A stretch of 64,000 nucleotides of DNA, taken from positions 3,965,000 to 4,028,999 of the forward strand of contig JASKMD010000020.1 of NCBI GenBank assembly GCA_030144725.1. Reading direction: 5' to 3'. The stretch comes from Haematococcus lacustris (taxonomy: Eukaryota; Chlorophyta; Chlorophyceae; Chlamydomonadales; Haematococcaceae). A program made the position numbers and the translations under genes. The notes under the pieces were generated by a model, which worked only from the letters and a program-made list of their open reading frames with translations, did no database searches and was not told where the DNA came from. Of this stretch, positions 30,872 through 43,114 are shown piece by piece; position 1 is the first letter of the stretch; each line of letters opens with the position of its first letter.

Positions 30872-31305
30872 GGGCGAGCTATGTGCAGTTTCTGATCCCT
30901 GCCGCCCTCATGCTACTTCAAAACAAAGCAAGAGCTGTACTCAAACACAGGCTGCGAGCTCATAGTTGTAAGGGCTACTGTAACACCTATAGCTCTTGCT
31001 CACACACACACTTGGTGAGGTGTTGCGTCCTTCATGTTGGGGTTGACTGGCCTTAGTTGGCTACCGTCGTCAGTTGATCACCTCGTCAGTTCGCCGCCAC
31101 ATGCTTAACAGGGCCTTGCCGCGCACGTACACTAGGGCGCGACCGATCATATGACTTGCTGAGGAAAAGGTCATATGACTGAATATGATGGCTTAAAGAT
31201 GTGATATGACCGGGTCCGTAGTCAAGAGGATAATGTGGCCGATTACCACACTAGCCCACCTGGGAACCCCGAGTGTAAAGAGGGTTTGACGCCCTCCGTA
31301 CAGTA
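30872..31305. other. Spacer upstream of INPP4-like gene
   Basis: Presumed promoter region of the minus-strand phosphatase gene. At 31145-31210 it has several ATCATATGAC and GATATGACC motifs that recur inverted near 32295-32345, so the two may be ends of a decayed element that also encloses the MITE at 31306. No gene seen. Confidence 0.35.
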
Positions 31306-31758
31306 CAGTGTTGTGAATCTTCAGATTTTCAGATTTTCAATTTTCAGATTTTCAATGAAAATGAAAGTGTTTCATTGAAAAAATGAAAGAGTTTCATCGT
31401 CAGTGAAACTGAGCGGATGCCGCTGGTTCTCAGCCTATCCTTTCAAACGCAACTTGTTTGTAGGCCTGCACTGTTTGAAATGCAGAAATGCTTAGGTTGC
31501 CAAATGTCAGACATGCAAGCCATTTTAAAAGATGCAAGCCGTCCATGCTGTCCGTGGATCCGCCATCTGTGGCGTTTTCTGGCTTGCGCTTCTTCCGCTG
31601 TGGCTGTAGCGCGCTGGCGCCAACCAAGTTAATCACAGCACAGCCAATCACTCTGCAACACCCGATCTGCGATCTGACCGGGGGCAGCACCCGGCACTTT
31701 CAGATTTTCAGATATTCATTGAAAATCTGAATGAAAATCTGAATTTTTCACAACACTG
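31306..31758. mobile_element. hAT-type MITE, 453 bp, second family copy
   Basis: Begins CAGTGTTGTGAATCTTCAGA and ends TTTTTCACAACACTG, as in the copy at 23074. Shared inner blocks include GTTTCATTGAAA and TGTGGCTG.AGCGCGCTGGCG. The flanks GTACAGTA and TACCAGTA are an imperfect target duplication that fits one lost base. Confidence 0.85.
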
Positions 31759-32367
31759 TACCAGTATCGCTCTCAGTTGTAGCTAGACCGCCGCAACACT
31801 TCTCTACTCTCCGCAAAGTTAACCATCAAGGTTGAGACCACGGCAATGAGGTTCTCTGTATCGTTTTGTAATCGATCTTTGTAACCTTGGTCATGCGCAA
31901 ACTGATATTGGCTACACGCGTCCATGCTCCTGTCTCAAAATTGTCAAGCTCCTCAGCTGCAGCGGCCGGAGCAACCTGTACAAGCCTTGCAGCATGCGAT
32001 GATGAGGTTACATGCTATTGCTTTAGCAAAAGGGGTCAGCAAATTTGAAATGCTCGGCGGTTGGTCCGACGGTTGGGTCGCCACGGGTTGTCCATTTGCG
32101 CTGCTGAGACGCTCCCCAAGCAGCTACAGGTGTGCAGGAGAACCGTGTGAGGTCAGACTGCGCATCGCGCCAGCCACTTTTGCACACTGCCGAAAAGTGC
32201 AGCGATTGAGAGCAAATGGGATTCTAGAAACTTGGGAACAGGGCCTATAGCTTGTTGTTGATGTGCAATTGACTTTGGTTCGGTTTTGGCTTGATCATAT
32301 TTCATCATATTCTCTGGCTTGATCATATTGGGTCATATCTTTAAAGATTTTTTCGGGCGCGCCTTAC
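31759..32367. other. Spacer without recognised gene
   Basis: No exon-like reading frame stands out. TGATCATATT motifs at 32293-32340 are inverted relative to those at 31145-31210. Confidence 0.4.
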
Positions 32368-33386
32368 GGCGCGTTTCCAATGGACGGAGAAAAGAGAAAA
32401 GAGATCGCCCATGTGCATGAATTCAAACGCGTTTCCAATGGACGGAGAAAAGAGAAAAGAGATGCATGGAAGTCCACTTTCCAGCCGCCGCCTACGCCTT
32501 CATTGATCTACACACGAGCTGCCCAGCAACATGGATAGCAGCAGCAGCAGCGGTTACAGCGGAAGTAGAGGCTGGTGTTTCACTATGATGTAAATGTGCT
32601 TGGAGCAGGCCATGGCTGGTCGGCTGTAGCTTTGGGGGTTGGCTGTAGCTCTGGGGGCGATCTTTTTATATGGTGTGGGAACAAGGACGCAATTGTCCCG
32701 TTAGCTGGGATGGTGGCAGGTATGATGGGGTCAAGCATCGCAGGCGCAAGTGCACAAAGTGCGCCGTGCAAGTCAGTCGTGCAAGTCAGTCGTGCAGTTG
32801 TGCAAGTCAGGCTGCGGGGCTTATCAGGCTAACTAGTCAAGCACTCTCCGCACTAGCGGGACTAGCTAAGTATGCTCCGGGGGGCTACAACTCTCTATGG
32901 CACTGCTCCGCGTTGAAATTGCGGTGCTCGTCAAACAGCTGATGCGCCCTCAGCTGATGCGCCCTCAGCAACAATATCTCCTGGGCATTTGTCCTCTTCA
33001 TCAGCTCCTGCGGCTTAGGTGGCGACGCAGAAGCGGCAACGGGACATTGGCAACGGGACGTCAAACAGCGATGCCCTGGAGAAACAGCCCAGCCTAACCC
33101 AGCTCTCGCTGCGGCTCCGGTGCAAAAGGTCACATCTCTTTTTCTCCTGGGGGGGTCGGCCTGGAGGACCCTAGCGGAGAAAAAGAGATGAAATGGAGCT
33201 CACTCTAGGAGAGTTATTCGTCTCTATCTCCGCGCATTGGAAACGGGAGAAAAGAGATCCGGACCGTTGGCGGCAGTTAGAGGGACATGGGCTGGCGGCG
33301 ATCTCTTTTTCTCTTTCTCTTTCTCTCTTTTTCTCTTTCTCTCTCCGATCTCTTTTCTCTTTCTCTCCGTGCATTGGAAACGCGCC
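32368..33386. mobile_element. ~1 kb non-autonomous element with purine-rich inverted termini
   Basis: The left end GGCGCGTTTCCAATGGACGG, followed by GAGAAAAGAGAAAAGAGAT, is mirrored at the right by ATCTCTTTTCTCTTTCTCTC and GCATTGGAAACGCGCC. A second, inner left-type end at 32429 (CGCGTTTCCAATGGACGG) suggests nested or partly duplicated insertion. No transposase frame is seen. The right end abuts the decayed Fanzor C-terminus at 33390, so the element seems to have landed in that gene. Confidence 0.65.
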
Positions 33387-33389
33387 CTT

Positions 33390-33890
33390 AACGTACACCC
33401 AATCCTGGCCTGGCCTGCCCGGCTTTGGCATGGCTGGATGGCCATCCCATCTGCATAGCTGTGTGCGACGTGGCCCTGGGCCCATGTTTGAAGGAGGCAA
33501 TTTGAAGGTCCGCCAGCCATGATAAGACACACAGGGCTGGGCATACAGCGATACAGCGATACAGATACAGTTTCTGTAGCTTCCGTTTCTGTATGATACA
33601 GTCCGGCCGGACTGTAAGATACAGCCCAACCGACTGTATCGGGGAATCTTTAGACTCTAAGACACATGGCGCACCCATGTCAGGGCAAGTATCACTAGGA
33701 GCAGGAGCTGCTTCGGACTGGCTACGGCCCAGCTCCTGGCAGTTGCTACTGGACCTCACCTTAGCCCAGAACCTGTCCACCACGCAATTCACGATTTTGG
33801 TTGCTTGAGCCCGCTCCTCGTGCGCCACCATTGTCGTGTTGGACTTGCCGGGGTCCACGCCCAGCCACTCGGAGTGGAGACAGGCCAGGG
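33390..33890 (-). pseudogene. Decayed Fanzor (eukaryotic TnpB homologue) fragment
   Basis: On the minus strand 33880-33780 reads SEWLGVDPGKSNTTMVAHEE, the same RuvC-I block as DPGKTNMATVAHEER in the Fanzor gene at 63770. About 350 bp further on, 33470-33395 reads GHPAMPKPGRPGQDWVYV, matching GRPAMPNPGRPGQEWVCV at the end of the Fanzor last exon (59210-59483). The central part, including RuvC-II and the DRD motif, is missing or unreadable, and the end is cut by the element at 32368-33386. Fanzors are RNA-guided DNA endonucleases carried by eukaryotic transposons; this copy cannot be functional. Confidence 0.7.
33598..33615. other. Perfect 18 bp palindrome
   Basis: ACAGTCCGGCCGGACTGT lies inside a cluster of GATACAG repeats (33545-33645) and within the decayed Fanzor. 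It could be the core of a small foldback insertion. Confidence 0.7.
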
Positions 33891-34286
33891 AGTGGTGCCA
33901 GGGGGCCCAGCCATGGAGTGTAGAGGCCTTGCCTTGCCGTGGGGTGATAGGAAGCCATGAGGCTCAGGTGGGAGGACACATGGTGCGGCGAGGCAGTTCA
34001 GTTGGACGGCAGGTGTAAGCACCGTGACTATAATATGATCTGATGTGATCATGCATACGTATGATGCAATCGCTGCGGCTGCCTCCTGGGGTGCAACAAT
34101 GCGCAGCTGCGGCAGCGCGCAGTGAGATTCCTCTTCGTCGCCCCGTCGCGTCCCGCGTCGGCCTCGTGTCCAGGTATCGTAAAGCGTCGCGCTCTGTTAT
34201 GGCCAAGGGAAGCATTGGGAAGTATCTGTCTAGGTGACGACCATGGAGCCGTGGGGCTTTCGTTGTTGGCTAGTAGGTTGTTCGCT
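33891..34286. other. Spacer upstream of dehydrogenase gene
   Basis: Contains the presumed promoter and 5' untranslated region of the plus-strand dehydrogenase gene starting at 34287. No recognisable promoter motif and no other gene are seen. Confidence 0.4.
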
Positions 34287-36684
34287 ATGGCGTCCCCTAG
34301 CTACGGCCCAAAGTGGTGGACTGACAAGACCACGGCCGTAGTTACAGGAGGTGGGACTCCACACGCCTGCCAATTGTGCTGCACGATATTGCAATTGTGC
34401 TAAGCCTTCGTCAGCCAGTCCTTGCACTGCTTGCATTGCTTGCACCAGACACAGCTTGCATGACACATGGGCTGTACAGAAGCTGGGCTGGCTAGGTCAG
34501 CTCTGGTCCTGGCGGCCTGGTTGTGCCTGCGCAGCCAACAAGGGCATTGGGCTGGAGATTGCCCGCATCCTGGCGGGTCAAGGGCTGCACACAATCCTCA
34601 CAGCCCGCAACAGTGGGTGAGGCAGAGGCAGCCTGGCAGCTCAGCAGCATGCCACAGTGGGCAAAGCAACCTCAGCAGCTGTCCAGCGTTGGCCAGATGC
34701 AATTGGTACAGCTTTGGGGCTTCGGCTCAGCAAACAGCAGCCAGCAGGAGGTACAAGCTGAGCCTTTGTTGGTGGGGCCAAATGCAGCGGGGACAGCTTC
34801 TGTGTTAGGCTTGGCAAACAGGCTGGCAGGTGGTTCCGGGTGAGCCTTCTTGTGGGAGGGTGCTTGCAGGGGACCTCGGGCAGAGAGCTGCTGATGAAGT
34901 TAAGCAAGCAGCAGGTGCGTTGTGTTGGTGAAGCGGTCAGCAGCCATGCAATCTCCACACCAAGAGGCAAAGACAGCATGTAGCTGAGCTAGGGCAGGGT
35001 GATGCCGGCTGAGCTGCTTCGATGCTCGTTCATCGTCACTCTTCAAAGTTGACATCACCATCACCTCGACTGTTATCATCACTGACACTCACACTCCAAT
35101 CCGCCCCATGCTGCTTAGACTGCTGCTGCTGCCACTTCCTATCATTAATGGTTCATTGTTATTATTGCTGCTACTTCCTGCTGTCGGCACTGCAGGCCCC
35201 TCCTCAAGCGTCGAGTTCCAGCAGCTGGATATATCTGACCCTGCCTCCATCTCACACTTTGCCCAGTGGCTAAAGGACCAGCACGGCAGCCTGACACTGC
35301 TGGTCAACAATGCGGGCATGGCGTACAAGGGCGATGTGTTTGGCTTGCCTGAGGTGAAGGCAGCCAGCAGGGGCAGGGCTTGAGCACAAATGAACAGCGA
35401 TGGGCACTAGGCCGGAGAGGGGCATCAGGGTATCTGCCCTGGGTTGCCCGCAGAAGTAGCCTCTTTCCTGCCCAACTTGCCAGCCAGCCAGCCAAGCAGC
35501 CACTGGCTGTAATGCTTGCCCAGCCCACCTCACCTTGGAGATGCCTGGTGAGAGCATGGCGTGGTGCCTGTGCAGGCAACCGCCACCCTGGCCACCAACT
35601 ACTTTGGCACTGTACAGCTTACAGAGGCGCTGCTGCCTATGATGCCTGACCACCAGGGCCGGGTCGTCACAGTCAGCAGCCGGGCTGGTCTCACCTCCAT
35701 CATCAGGGATCCGACTCTGCGACAGAGGTGGGTGCTGCCCTGCCCCTGCCCCTGCCTCCGCCCCTGCCCCTGCCCCTGCCCCTGGCTCCGCCCCTGCCGC
35801 CGCCATATCTGTCCTCGCCCTGCACTCTCCATCCCCTTCCATGCTGTCTACACCCCTTCATCATGCCCCTCAGGTTCAGCAGTGCCCGCACCACAGCCGA
35901 GGTGGACGCCCTAGCGCAGGAGTTCCTGGCCGCAGTGCAGCGCCCTGAGCTGCTGGCGCCTCAGGGCTGGCCCCGCTCCATGTACGGCGTGTCCAAGCTA
36001 TGCTTGTCCACGTATTGCCGCACCCTGGCAGCGCGGATGGAGCAGCGGGGCATCACCGTCAATGCATGCTGCCCTGGGTGAGGACCCTTTCCTGGGCCTG
36101 ACTGCGACAAAAACCTGGTCTTGTCTGCTGGCCTAGCCTGTGCTCATGCCTGCTTGACCTGCATCGCTGACACTGACTTTGTTGTTCTTGCCGATTGCTT
36201 ATCTTTCATCACAATTGCCACCGGCTTGTTCTGTCAGAGTGTTGAAAGTGCTGCGCCAATGCCCTGGGCACCACAGCCTGCTCCTCCTGTGCCGGGGTCA
36301 GGCATGTGTGGTGGTTAGGGCACCCCTGCCTGCACCAGTGGAGCAAGTACTGGGGTTGCAGCTGATGCAGCCCCAGCCATCACAATCAGACACCAACACC
36401 CACGCAATGTTGAGTTAGGGTTATGACCACCATCATGATCAGGCCCCAACCCCAACACTCAAAGTGAAATCCAATTACAGTCAGCAGCTGGGCTGTGCCC
36501 ACAGTGGCCTCTTGCCCACAGGCGCCCACACCCCGCGCTGTGCAGGTGGTGCCGCACGGACATGAGCAGCCAGGGCGGCAACAAGAGCGCAGCAGAGGGA
36601 GCCGACACCCCGGTCTGGCTGGCGCTACGCTCACCAGATAGCACTGGAGGGCTGTGGGGTGAGCGAAGGCAGCTGGCGTATTGA
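34287..36684 (+). CDS. Short-chain dehydrogenase/reductase, carbonyl-reductase (CBR1) type
   Basis: Seven exons join in frame into 280 residues: 34287-34350, 34535-34616, 34884-34927, 35196-35353, 35576-35727, 35874-36077, 36546-36684 (TGA). The length equals the CBR1 family (about 277). Visible motifs in order: TTAVVTGANKGIGLEIAR, the NADPH-binding TGxxxGIG loop made across the first splice; QQLDISDPAS; LLVNNAGMA (NNAG); GRVVTVSSRAG with the catalytic serine; SMYGVSKLC (YxxxK); and CCPGWCRTDMSS after the active site. The product is a probably soluble NADPH-dependent carbonyl reductase; substrate unknown. The donor chosen for the third exon (34928) is the only weak one; an alternative donor at 34915 would break the frame. 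The long segment after YGVSK is followed downstream by three partial tandem copies of exons 5-7. Confidence 0.9.
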
Positions 36685-37847
36685 CCTGCTCGCACACCAA
36701 GGAAGGTCACCGGCCACACACAAAGTAACTACTGCATGGCTTGTCCCAGTGACACATGCAAACAGCCAGAGACAGTCACTGCCATGAGGTTTCTAAAGCA
36801 TTCCAAAGCCCAGCACGTGGCAACCCCCACAAGCACTGTAGCGCTTAGTATCAACCCCAAGGTGGTCAAGCTTTAGAGCTGGCTCCGCGAATGCTGTGGT
36901 GGTGGGGCTATGAGTTGACCAACAACGCTCCACGACAATGCATGGTAGAGGGGAGTCCCTAGTCACGGGAGGGACATCGTTGCTGCATGTGCCACTTCAA
37001 ATGTAATTGAAGGCAAAGAAGGTCTGACTGTGTTGAAACATTAGAGCGACTGTTGATGAACCATGATTAAAACCATGTCTTCACGCATCTTACACAGAGC
37101 GTCATTCAATGTCACGCCTGCTTTGACTCACTAGCATTTGTTTTAACAGACAAGGACTGCCACCGCACTGGAGCCACTCCTGTACCATGCCCAACCATGG
37201 CATAAGCCTTACATGCACAAGCCTCGCATGCTCAATGCCACACATTCAGCAGCTGCATTGCGGATTGCCCACAAGCACCCGGCAAGCGACATGTAACATG
37301 ATAGAGACAAGGTTGCCATCCAGATGGTCGCACTTTACCCGCTACCTGCAAGTGCACTAAGATGCACTGTTCGCTACATTGAAGAATGTGAAGAACGTCC
37401 ACATGGTGTTGTAATATACTTACATGGTGTCCCCTGGGTCCTGGACCGGCTGTGCCCAAGCGCCCAAATGTGTTAGCAGTAGGCAGCACTTAGCATGGAC
37501 GTTCAGGCCCTGAGCACTCTGGCCAAGGCCGTAGTGCTCCAACAAGGTTGTCAATTGCGGTGCCCGAAGTGCGAGGGCTGACTGAAGTGTAACGCGCTGG
37601 TGAGTAGGCTCAGCACCCTCCTCGTTTCGTAACCAATGTAACAACTGGTTGGGGGCAGCCCCTTTGTTGTTCAGGCGGGCAACAGAGTTCGACATGAGCG
37701 AATGTCAATCTTCAGCTCCTGAAATCCCTGTTGCATGCCCTGCTTGTGCGCCCGCAGCTCATCTCGTATCCCGCTGATGGATGCGAGAACCTGCTGTTGA
37801 TAAGCAGCGTCCGGCGGTGGATGAGCGGCAACAGCTTGCTGTTTTGC
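36685..37847. mobile_element. Fragment of coiled-coil transposon downstream of the dehydrogenase gene (unit 1)
   Basis: Starts with dehydrogenase 3' flank and continues into the minus-strand element whose protein begins MSGQNVVLTASLGQ in other copies. Here that ORF is present only as pieces (37695-37420, and an N-terminal piece truncated at 37847 by the unit junction TTGCTGTTTT/GCCTTGGAG). Compared with the intact copy at 46238-46777 it has a one-base deletion at the ATAGAGCG site (here ATGAGCG). A downstream frame at about 37370-37240 (VAGKVRPSGWQPCLYHVTC) is conserved in the related element at 57630-57770 and may be a 3' exon. Confidence 0.7.
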
Positions 37848-37889
37848 CTTGGAGATGCCTGGTGAGAGCATGGCGTGGTGCCTGTGCAG

Positions 37890-39262
37890 GCAACCGCCAC
37901 CCTGGCCACCAACTACTTTGGCACCGTACAGCTTACAGAGGCGCTGCTGCCTATGATGCCTGACCACCAGGGCCGGGTCGTCACAGTCAGCAGCCGGGCT
38001 GGTCTCACCTCCATCATCAGGGATCCGAACCTGCGACAGAGGTGGGTGCTGCCCTGCCCCTGCCCCTGCCCCTGCCCCTGCCCCTGCCCCTGCCCCTGCC
38101 CCTGCCCCTGCCCCTGCCCCTGCCCCTGCCCCTGCCCCTGCCCCTGCCCCTGCCCCTGCCCCTGCCCCTGCCCCTGCCCCTGCCCCTGCCCCTGCCCCTG
38201 CCCCTGCCCCTGCCCCTGCCCCTGCCCCTGCCCCTGCCCCTGCCCCTGCCCCTGCCCCTGCCCTTGCCCCTGCCCCTGCCCCTGCCCCTGCCCTTGCCCC
38301 TGCCCTTGCCCCTGCCCCTGCCCCTGCCCCTGCCCCTGCCTCCGCCCCTGCCCCTTCCCCTGCCTCCGCCCCTGCCGCCGCCATATCTGTCCTTGCCCTG
38401 CACTCTCCATCCCCTTCCTTGCTGTCTACACCCCTTCATCATGCCCCTCAGGTTCAGCAGTGCCCGCACCACAGCCGAGGTGGATGCCATAGCGCAGGAG
38501 TTCCTGGCCGCAGTGCAGCGCCCTGAGCTGCTGGCGCCTCAGGGCTGGCCCCGCTCCATGTACGGCGTTTCCAAGCTATGCTTGTCCACGTATTGCCGCA
38601 CCCTGGCAGCGCGGATGGAGCAGCGGGGCATCACCGTCAATGCATGCTGCCCTGGGTGAGGACCCTTTCCTGGGCCTGACTGCGACAAAAACCTGGTCTT
38701 GTCTGCTGGCCTAGCCTGTGCTCATGCCTGCTTGACCTGCATTGCTGACACTGACTTTGTTGTTCTTGCCGATTGCTTATCTTTCATCACAATTGCCACC
38801 GGCTTGTTCTGTCAGAGTGTTGAAAGTGCTGCGCCAATGCCCTGGGCACCACAGCCTGCTCCTCCTGTGCCGGGGTCAGGCATGTGTGGTGGTTAGGGCA
38901 CCCCTGCCTGCACCAGTGGAGCAAGTACTGGGGTTGCAGCTGATGCAGCCCCAGCCATCACAATCAGACACCAACACCCACGCAATGTTGAGTTAGGGTT
39001 ATGACCACCATCATGATCAGGCCCCAACCCCAACACTCAAAGTGAAATCCAATTACAGTCAGCAGCTGGGCTGTGCCCACAGTGGCCTCTTGCCCACAGG
39101 CGCCCACACCCCGCGCTGTGCAGGTGGTGCCGCACGGACATGAGCAGCCAGGGCGGCAACAAGAGCGCAGCAGAGGGAGCCGACACCCCGGTCTGGCTGG
39201 CGCTACGCTCACCAGATAGCACTGGAGGGCTGTGGGGTGAGCGAAGGCAGCTGGCGTATTGA
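37890..39262 (+). pseudogene. Dehydrogenase exons 5-7, copy 2
   Basis: Exon 5 (37890-38041), exon 6 (38452-38655) and exon 7 (39124-39262) have the same lengths as in the parent gene, with intact splice sites, YGVSK motif and stop codon. Exons 1-4 are missing, so no NADPH-binding loop can be made unless the exons are spliced to the upstream gene. The exon 5-6 intron is lengthened by the CCCCTG array. Confidence 0.9.
38049..38356. repeat. CCCCTG hexanucleotide array, unit 2
   Basis: About 300 bp of CCCCTG in the intron between exon 5 and 6, with CCCTTG and CTCCGC variants at the right edge. The parent gene has only some ten imperfect units at 35738-35800. Confidence 0.97.
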
Positions 39263-39997
39263 CCTGCTCGCACACCAAGGAAGGTCACCGGCCACACACA
39301 AAGTAACTACTGCATGGCTTGTCCCAGTGACACATGCAAACAGCCAGAGACAGTCACTGCCATGAGGTTTCTAAAGCATTCCAAAGCCCAGCACGTGGCA
39401 ACCCCCACAAGCACTGTAGCGCTTAGTATCAGCCCCAAGGTGGTCAAGCTTTAGAGCTGGCTCCGCGAATGCTGTGGTGGTGGGGCTATGAGTTGACCAA
39501 CAACGCTCCACGACAATGCATGGTAGAGGGGAGTCCCTAGTCACGGGAGGGACATCGTTGCTGCATGTGCCACTTCAAATGTAATTGAAGGCAAAGAAGG
39601 TCTGACTGTGTTGAAACATTAGAGCGACTGTTGATGAACCATGATTAAAACCATGTCTTCACGCATCTTACACAGAGCGTCATTCAATGTCACGCCTGCT
39701 TTGACTCACTAGCATTTGTTTTAACAGACAAGGACTGCCACCGCACTGGAGCCACTCCTGTACCATGCTCAACCATGGCATAAGCCTTACATGCACAAGC
39801 CTCGCATGCTCAATGCCACACATTCAGCAGCTGCATTGCGGATTGCCCACAAGCACCCGGCAAGCGACATGTAACATGATAGAGACAAGGTTGCCATCCA
39901 GATGGTCGCACTTTACCCGCTACCTGCAAGTGCACTTAGATGCACTGTTCGCTACATTGAAGAATGTGAAGAACGTCCACATGGTGTTGTAATATAC

Positions 39998-40506
39998 TTA
40001 CATGGTGTCCCCTGGGTCCTGGACCGGCTGTGCCCAAGCGCCCAAATGTGTTAGCAGTAGGCAGCACTTAGCATGGACGTTCAGGCCCTGAGCACTCTGG
40101 CCAAGGCCGTAGTGCTCCAACAAGGTTGTCAATTGCGGTGCCCGAAGTGCGAGGGCTGACTGAAGTGTAACGCGCTGGTGAGTAGGCTCAGCACCCTCCT
40201 CGTTTCGTAACCAATGTAACAACTGGTTGGGGGCAGCCCCTTTGTTGTTCAGGCGGGCAACAGAGTTCGACATGAGCGAATGTCAATCTTCAGCTCCTGA
40301 AATCCCTGTTGCATGCCCTGCTTGTGCGCCCGCAGCTCATCTCGTATCCCGCTGATGGATGCGAGAACCTGCTGTTGAAAAGCAGCGTCCGGCGGTGGAT
40401 GAGCGGCAACAGCTTGCTGTTTTTCCTCCGTGGCCTGCGCGACTGCTTTTTGTGCTTGCACGAGCTGTCCCAGCGAGGCTGTCAACACCACATTTTGACC
40501 GGACAT
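39998..40506 (-). pseudogene. Coiled-coil transposon protein, frameshifted copy (unit 2)
   Basis: N-terminal frame 40506-40249 (MSGQNVVLTASLGQLVQAQK) and C-terminal frame 40273-39998 (ARLNNKGAAPNQLLHWLRNE) overlap in different frames. The one-base deletion GACATGAGCG breaks the ORF that is whole at 46238-46777. It also lacks the Gln-rich insertion of that copy. The C-terminal frame ends at a strong donor-like ATGTAAGTAT. Confidence 0.8.
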
Positions 40507-40916
40507 AAGTTATCGGTGCCTTCGTCCTTCGGCCTCGCAGTTGACAGTCTTGCGCACAGACTTGCAACATTTCAAGCCTGACAGCTGATTTTGTGTGCCA
40601 CACATTTGTCACACCTGGGTCCCACGACGATGTTTGGGATGACGACGACGTGATGCTGTGATGCATCGTTTGACATCGTGATGCGCCAAGCTTGCAGCTT
40701 TCTGTACCGGGTACTGCTGGCACGACGCATGGCTTGCACCGAAGTTGGGCTGTCTAGGTCAGCCCTGGTTATGGCGGCCTTGTCGTGTCTGCACTGAGCG
40801 CCATGCCGGTCCTGTGCCACAGCCCGTGGCCAGTAGCAGAGCGATTAAAGGTTGAGGCGAAGACCAACAAGCTCAGCATCAAGCTATTGGGCCTTGTTGG
40901 GTCACTATGATGAATT

Positions 40917-42379
40917 GCCACCCTGGCCACCAACTACTTTGGCACCGTACAGCTTACAGAGGCGCTGCTGCCTATGATGCCTGACCACCAGGGCCGGGTC
41001 GTCACAGTCAGCAGCCGGGCTGGTCTCACCTCCATCATCAGGTATCCGAACCTGCGACAGAGGTGGGTGCTGCCCTGCCCCTGCCCCTGCCCCTGCCCCT
41101 GCCCCTGCCCCTGCCCCTGCCCCTGCCCCTGCCCCTGCCCCTGCCCCTGCCCCTGCCCCTGCCCCTGCCCCTGCCCCTGCCCCTGCCCCTGCCCCTGCCC
41201 CTGCCCCTGCCCCTGCCCCTGCCCCTGCCCCTGCCCCTGCCCCTGCCCCTGCCCCTGCCCCTGCCCCTGCCCCTGCCCCTGCCCCTGCCCCTGCCCCTGC
41301 CCCTGCCCCTGCCCCTGCCCCTGCCCCTGCCCCTGCCCCTGCCCCTGCCCCTGCCCCTGCCCCTGCCCCTGCCCCTGCCCTTGCCCCTGCCCCTGCCCCT
41401 GCCCCTGCCCTTGCCCCTGCCCCTGCCCTTGCCCCTGCCCCTGCCCCTGCCCCTGCCTCCGCCCCTGCCCCTGCCCCTGCCTCCGCCCCTGCCGCCGCCA
41501 TATCTGTCCTTGCCCTGCACTCTCCATCCCCTTCCTTGCTGTCTACACCCCTTCATCATGCCCCTCAGGTTCAGCAGTGCCCGCACCACAGCCGAGGTGG
41601 ATGCCCTAGCGCAGGAGTTCCTGGCCGCAGTGCAGCGCCCTGAGCTGCTGGCGCCTCAGGGCTGGCCCCGCTCCATGTACGGCGTTTCCAAGCTATGCTT
41701 GTCCACGTATTGCCGCACCCTGGCAGCGCGGATGGAGCAGCGGGGCATCACCGTCAATGCATGCTGCCCTGGGTGAGGACCCTTTCCTGGGCCTGACTGC
41801 GACAAAAACCTGGTCTTGTCTGCTGGCCTAGCCTGTGCTCATGCCTGCTTGACCTGCATTGCTGACACTGACTTTGTTGTTCTTGCCGATTGCTTATCTT
41901 TCATCACAATTGCCACCGGCTTGTTCTGTCAGAGTGTTGAAAGTGCTGCGCCAATGCCCTGGGCACCACAGCCTGCTCCTCCTGTGCCGGGGTCAGGCAT
42001 GTGTGGTGGTTAGGGCACCCCTGCCTGCACCAGTGGAGCAAGTACTGGGGTTGCAGCTGATGCAGCCCCAGCCATCACAATCAGACACCAACACCCACGC
42101 AATGTTGAGTTAGGGTTATGACCACCATCATGATCAGGCCCCAACCCCAACACTCAAAGTGAAATCCAATTACAGTCAGCAGCTGGGCTGTGCCCACAGT
42201 GGCCTCTTGCCCACAGGCGCCCACACCCCGCGCTGTGCAGGTGGTGCCGCACGGACATGAGCAGCCAGGGCGGCAACAAGAGCGCAGCAGAGGGAGCCGA
42301 CACCCCGGTCTGGCTGGCGCTACGCTCACCAGATAGCACTGGAGGGCTGTGGGGTGAGCGAAGGCAGCTGGCGTATTGA
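40917..42379 (+). pseudogene. Dehydrogenase exons 5'-7, copy 3
   Basis: Truncated exon 5 (40917-41062, no acceptor; GGGATCC changed to GGTATCC), exon 6 (41569-41772) and exon 7 (42241-42379). Catalytic YGVSK is kept. It cannot make a dehydrogenase alone. Confidence 0.9.
41071..41480. repeat. CCCCTG hexanucleotide array, unit 3
   Basis: About 400 bp, longer than in unit 2, with the same CCCTTG variant cluster at the right edge. Confidence 0.97.
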
Positions 42380-43114
42380 CCTGCTCGCACACCAAGGAAG
42401 GTCACCGGCCACACACAAAGTAACTACTGCATGGCTTGTCCCAGTGACACATGCAAACAGCCAGAGACAGTCACTGCCATGAGGTTTCTAAAGCATTCCA
42501 AAGCCCAGCACGTGGCAACCCCCACAAGCACTGTAGCGCTTAGTATCAGCCCCAAGGTGGTCAAGCTTTAGAGCTGGCTCCGCGAATGCTGTGGTGGTGG
42601 GGCTATGAGTTGACCAACAACGCTCCACGACAATGCATGGTAGAGGGGAGTCCCTAGTCACGGGAGGGACATCGTTGCTGCATGTGCCACTTCAAATGTA
42701 ATTGAAGGCAAAGAAGGTCTGACTGTGTTGAAACATTAGAGCGACTGTTGATGAACCATGATTAAAACCATGTCTTCACGCATCTTACACAGAGCGTCAT
42801 TCAATGTCACGCCTGCTTTGACTCACTAGCATTTGTTTTAACAGACAAGGACTGCCACCGCACTGGAGCCACTCCTGTACCATGCCCAACCATGGCATAA
42901 GCCTTACATGCACAAGCCTCGCATGCTCAATGCCACACATTCAGCAGCTGCATTGCGGATTGCCCACAAGCACCCGGCAAGCGACATGTAACATGATAGA
43001 GACAAGGTTGCCATCCAGATGGTCGCACTTTACCCGCTACCTGCAAGTGCACTTAGATGCACTGTTCGCTACATTGAAGAATGTGAAGAACGTCCACATG
43101 GTGTTGTAATATAC

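Larger units (their letters stand above)
37848..40916 (+). repeat. Tandem unit 2: dehydrogenase exons 5-7 plus transposon piece
   Basis: Copy of the segment from just before dehydrogenase exon 5 through the transposon. The left junction lies in CCTTGGAGATGCCTGGTG, shared with 35534; the right junction is at GATGAATT/GCCACCCTGG. It is the most complete of the three extra units because the exon 5 splice acceptor is retained. Confidence 0.93.
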
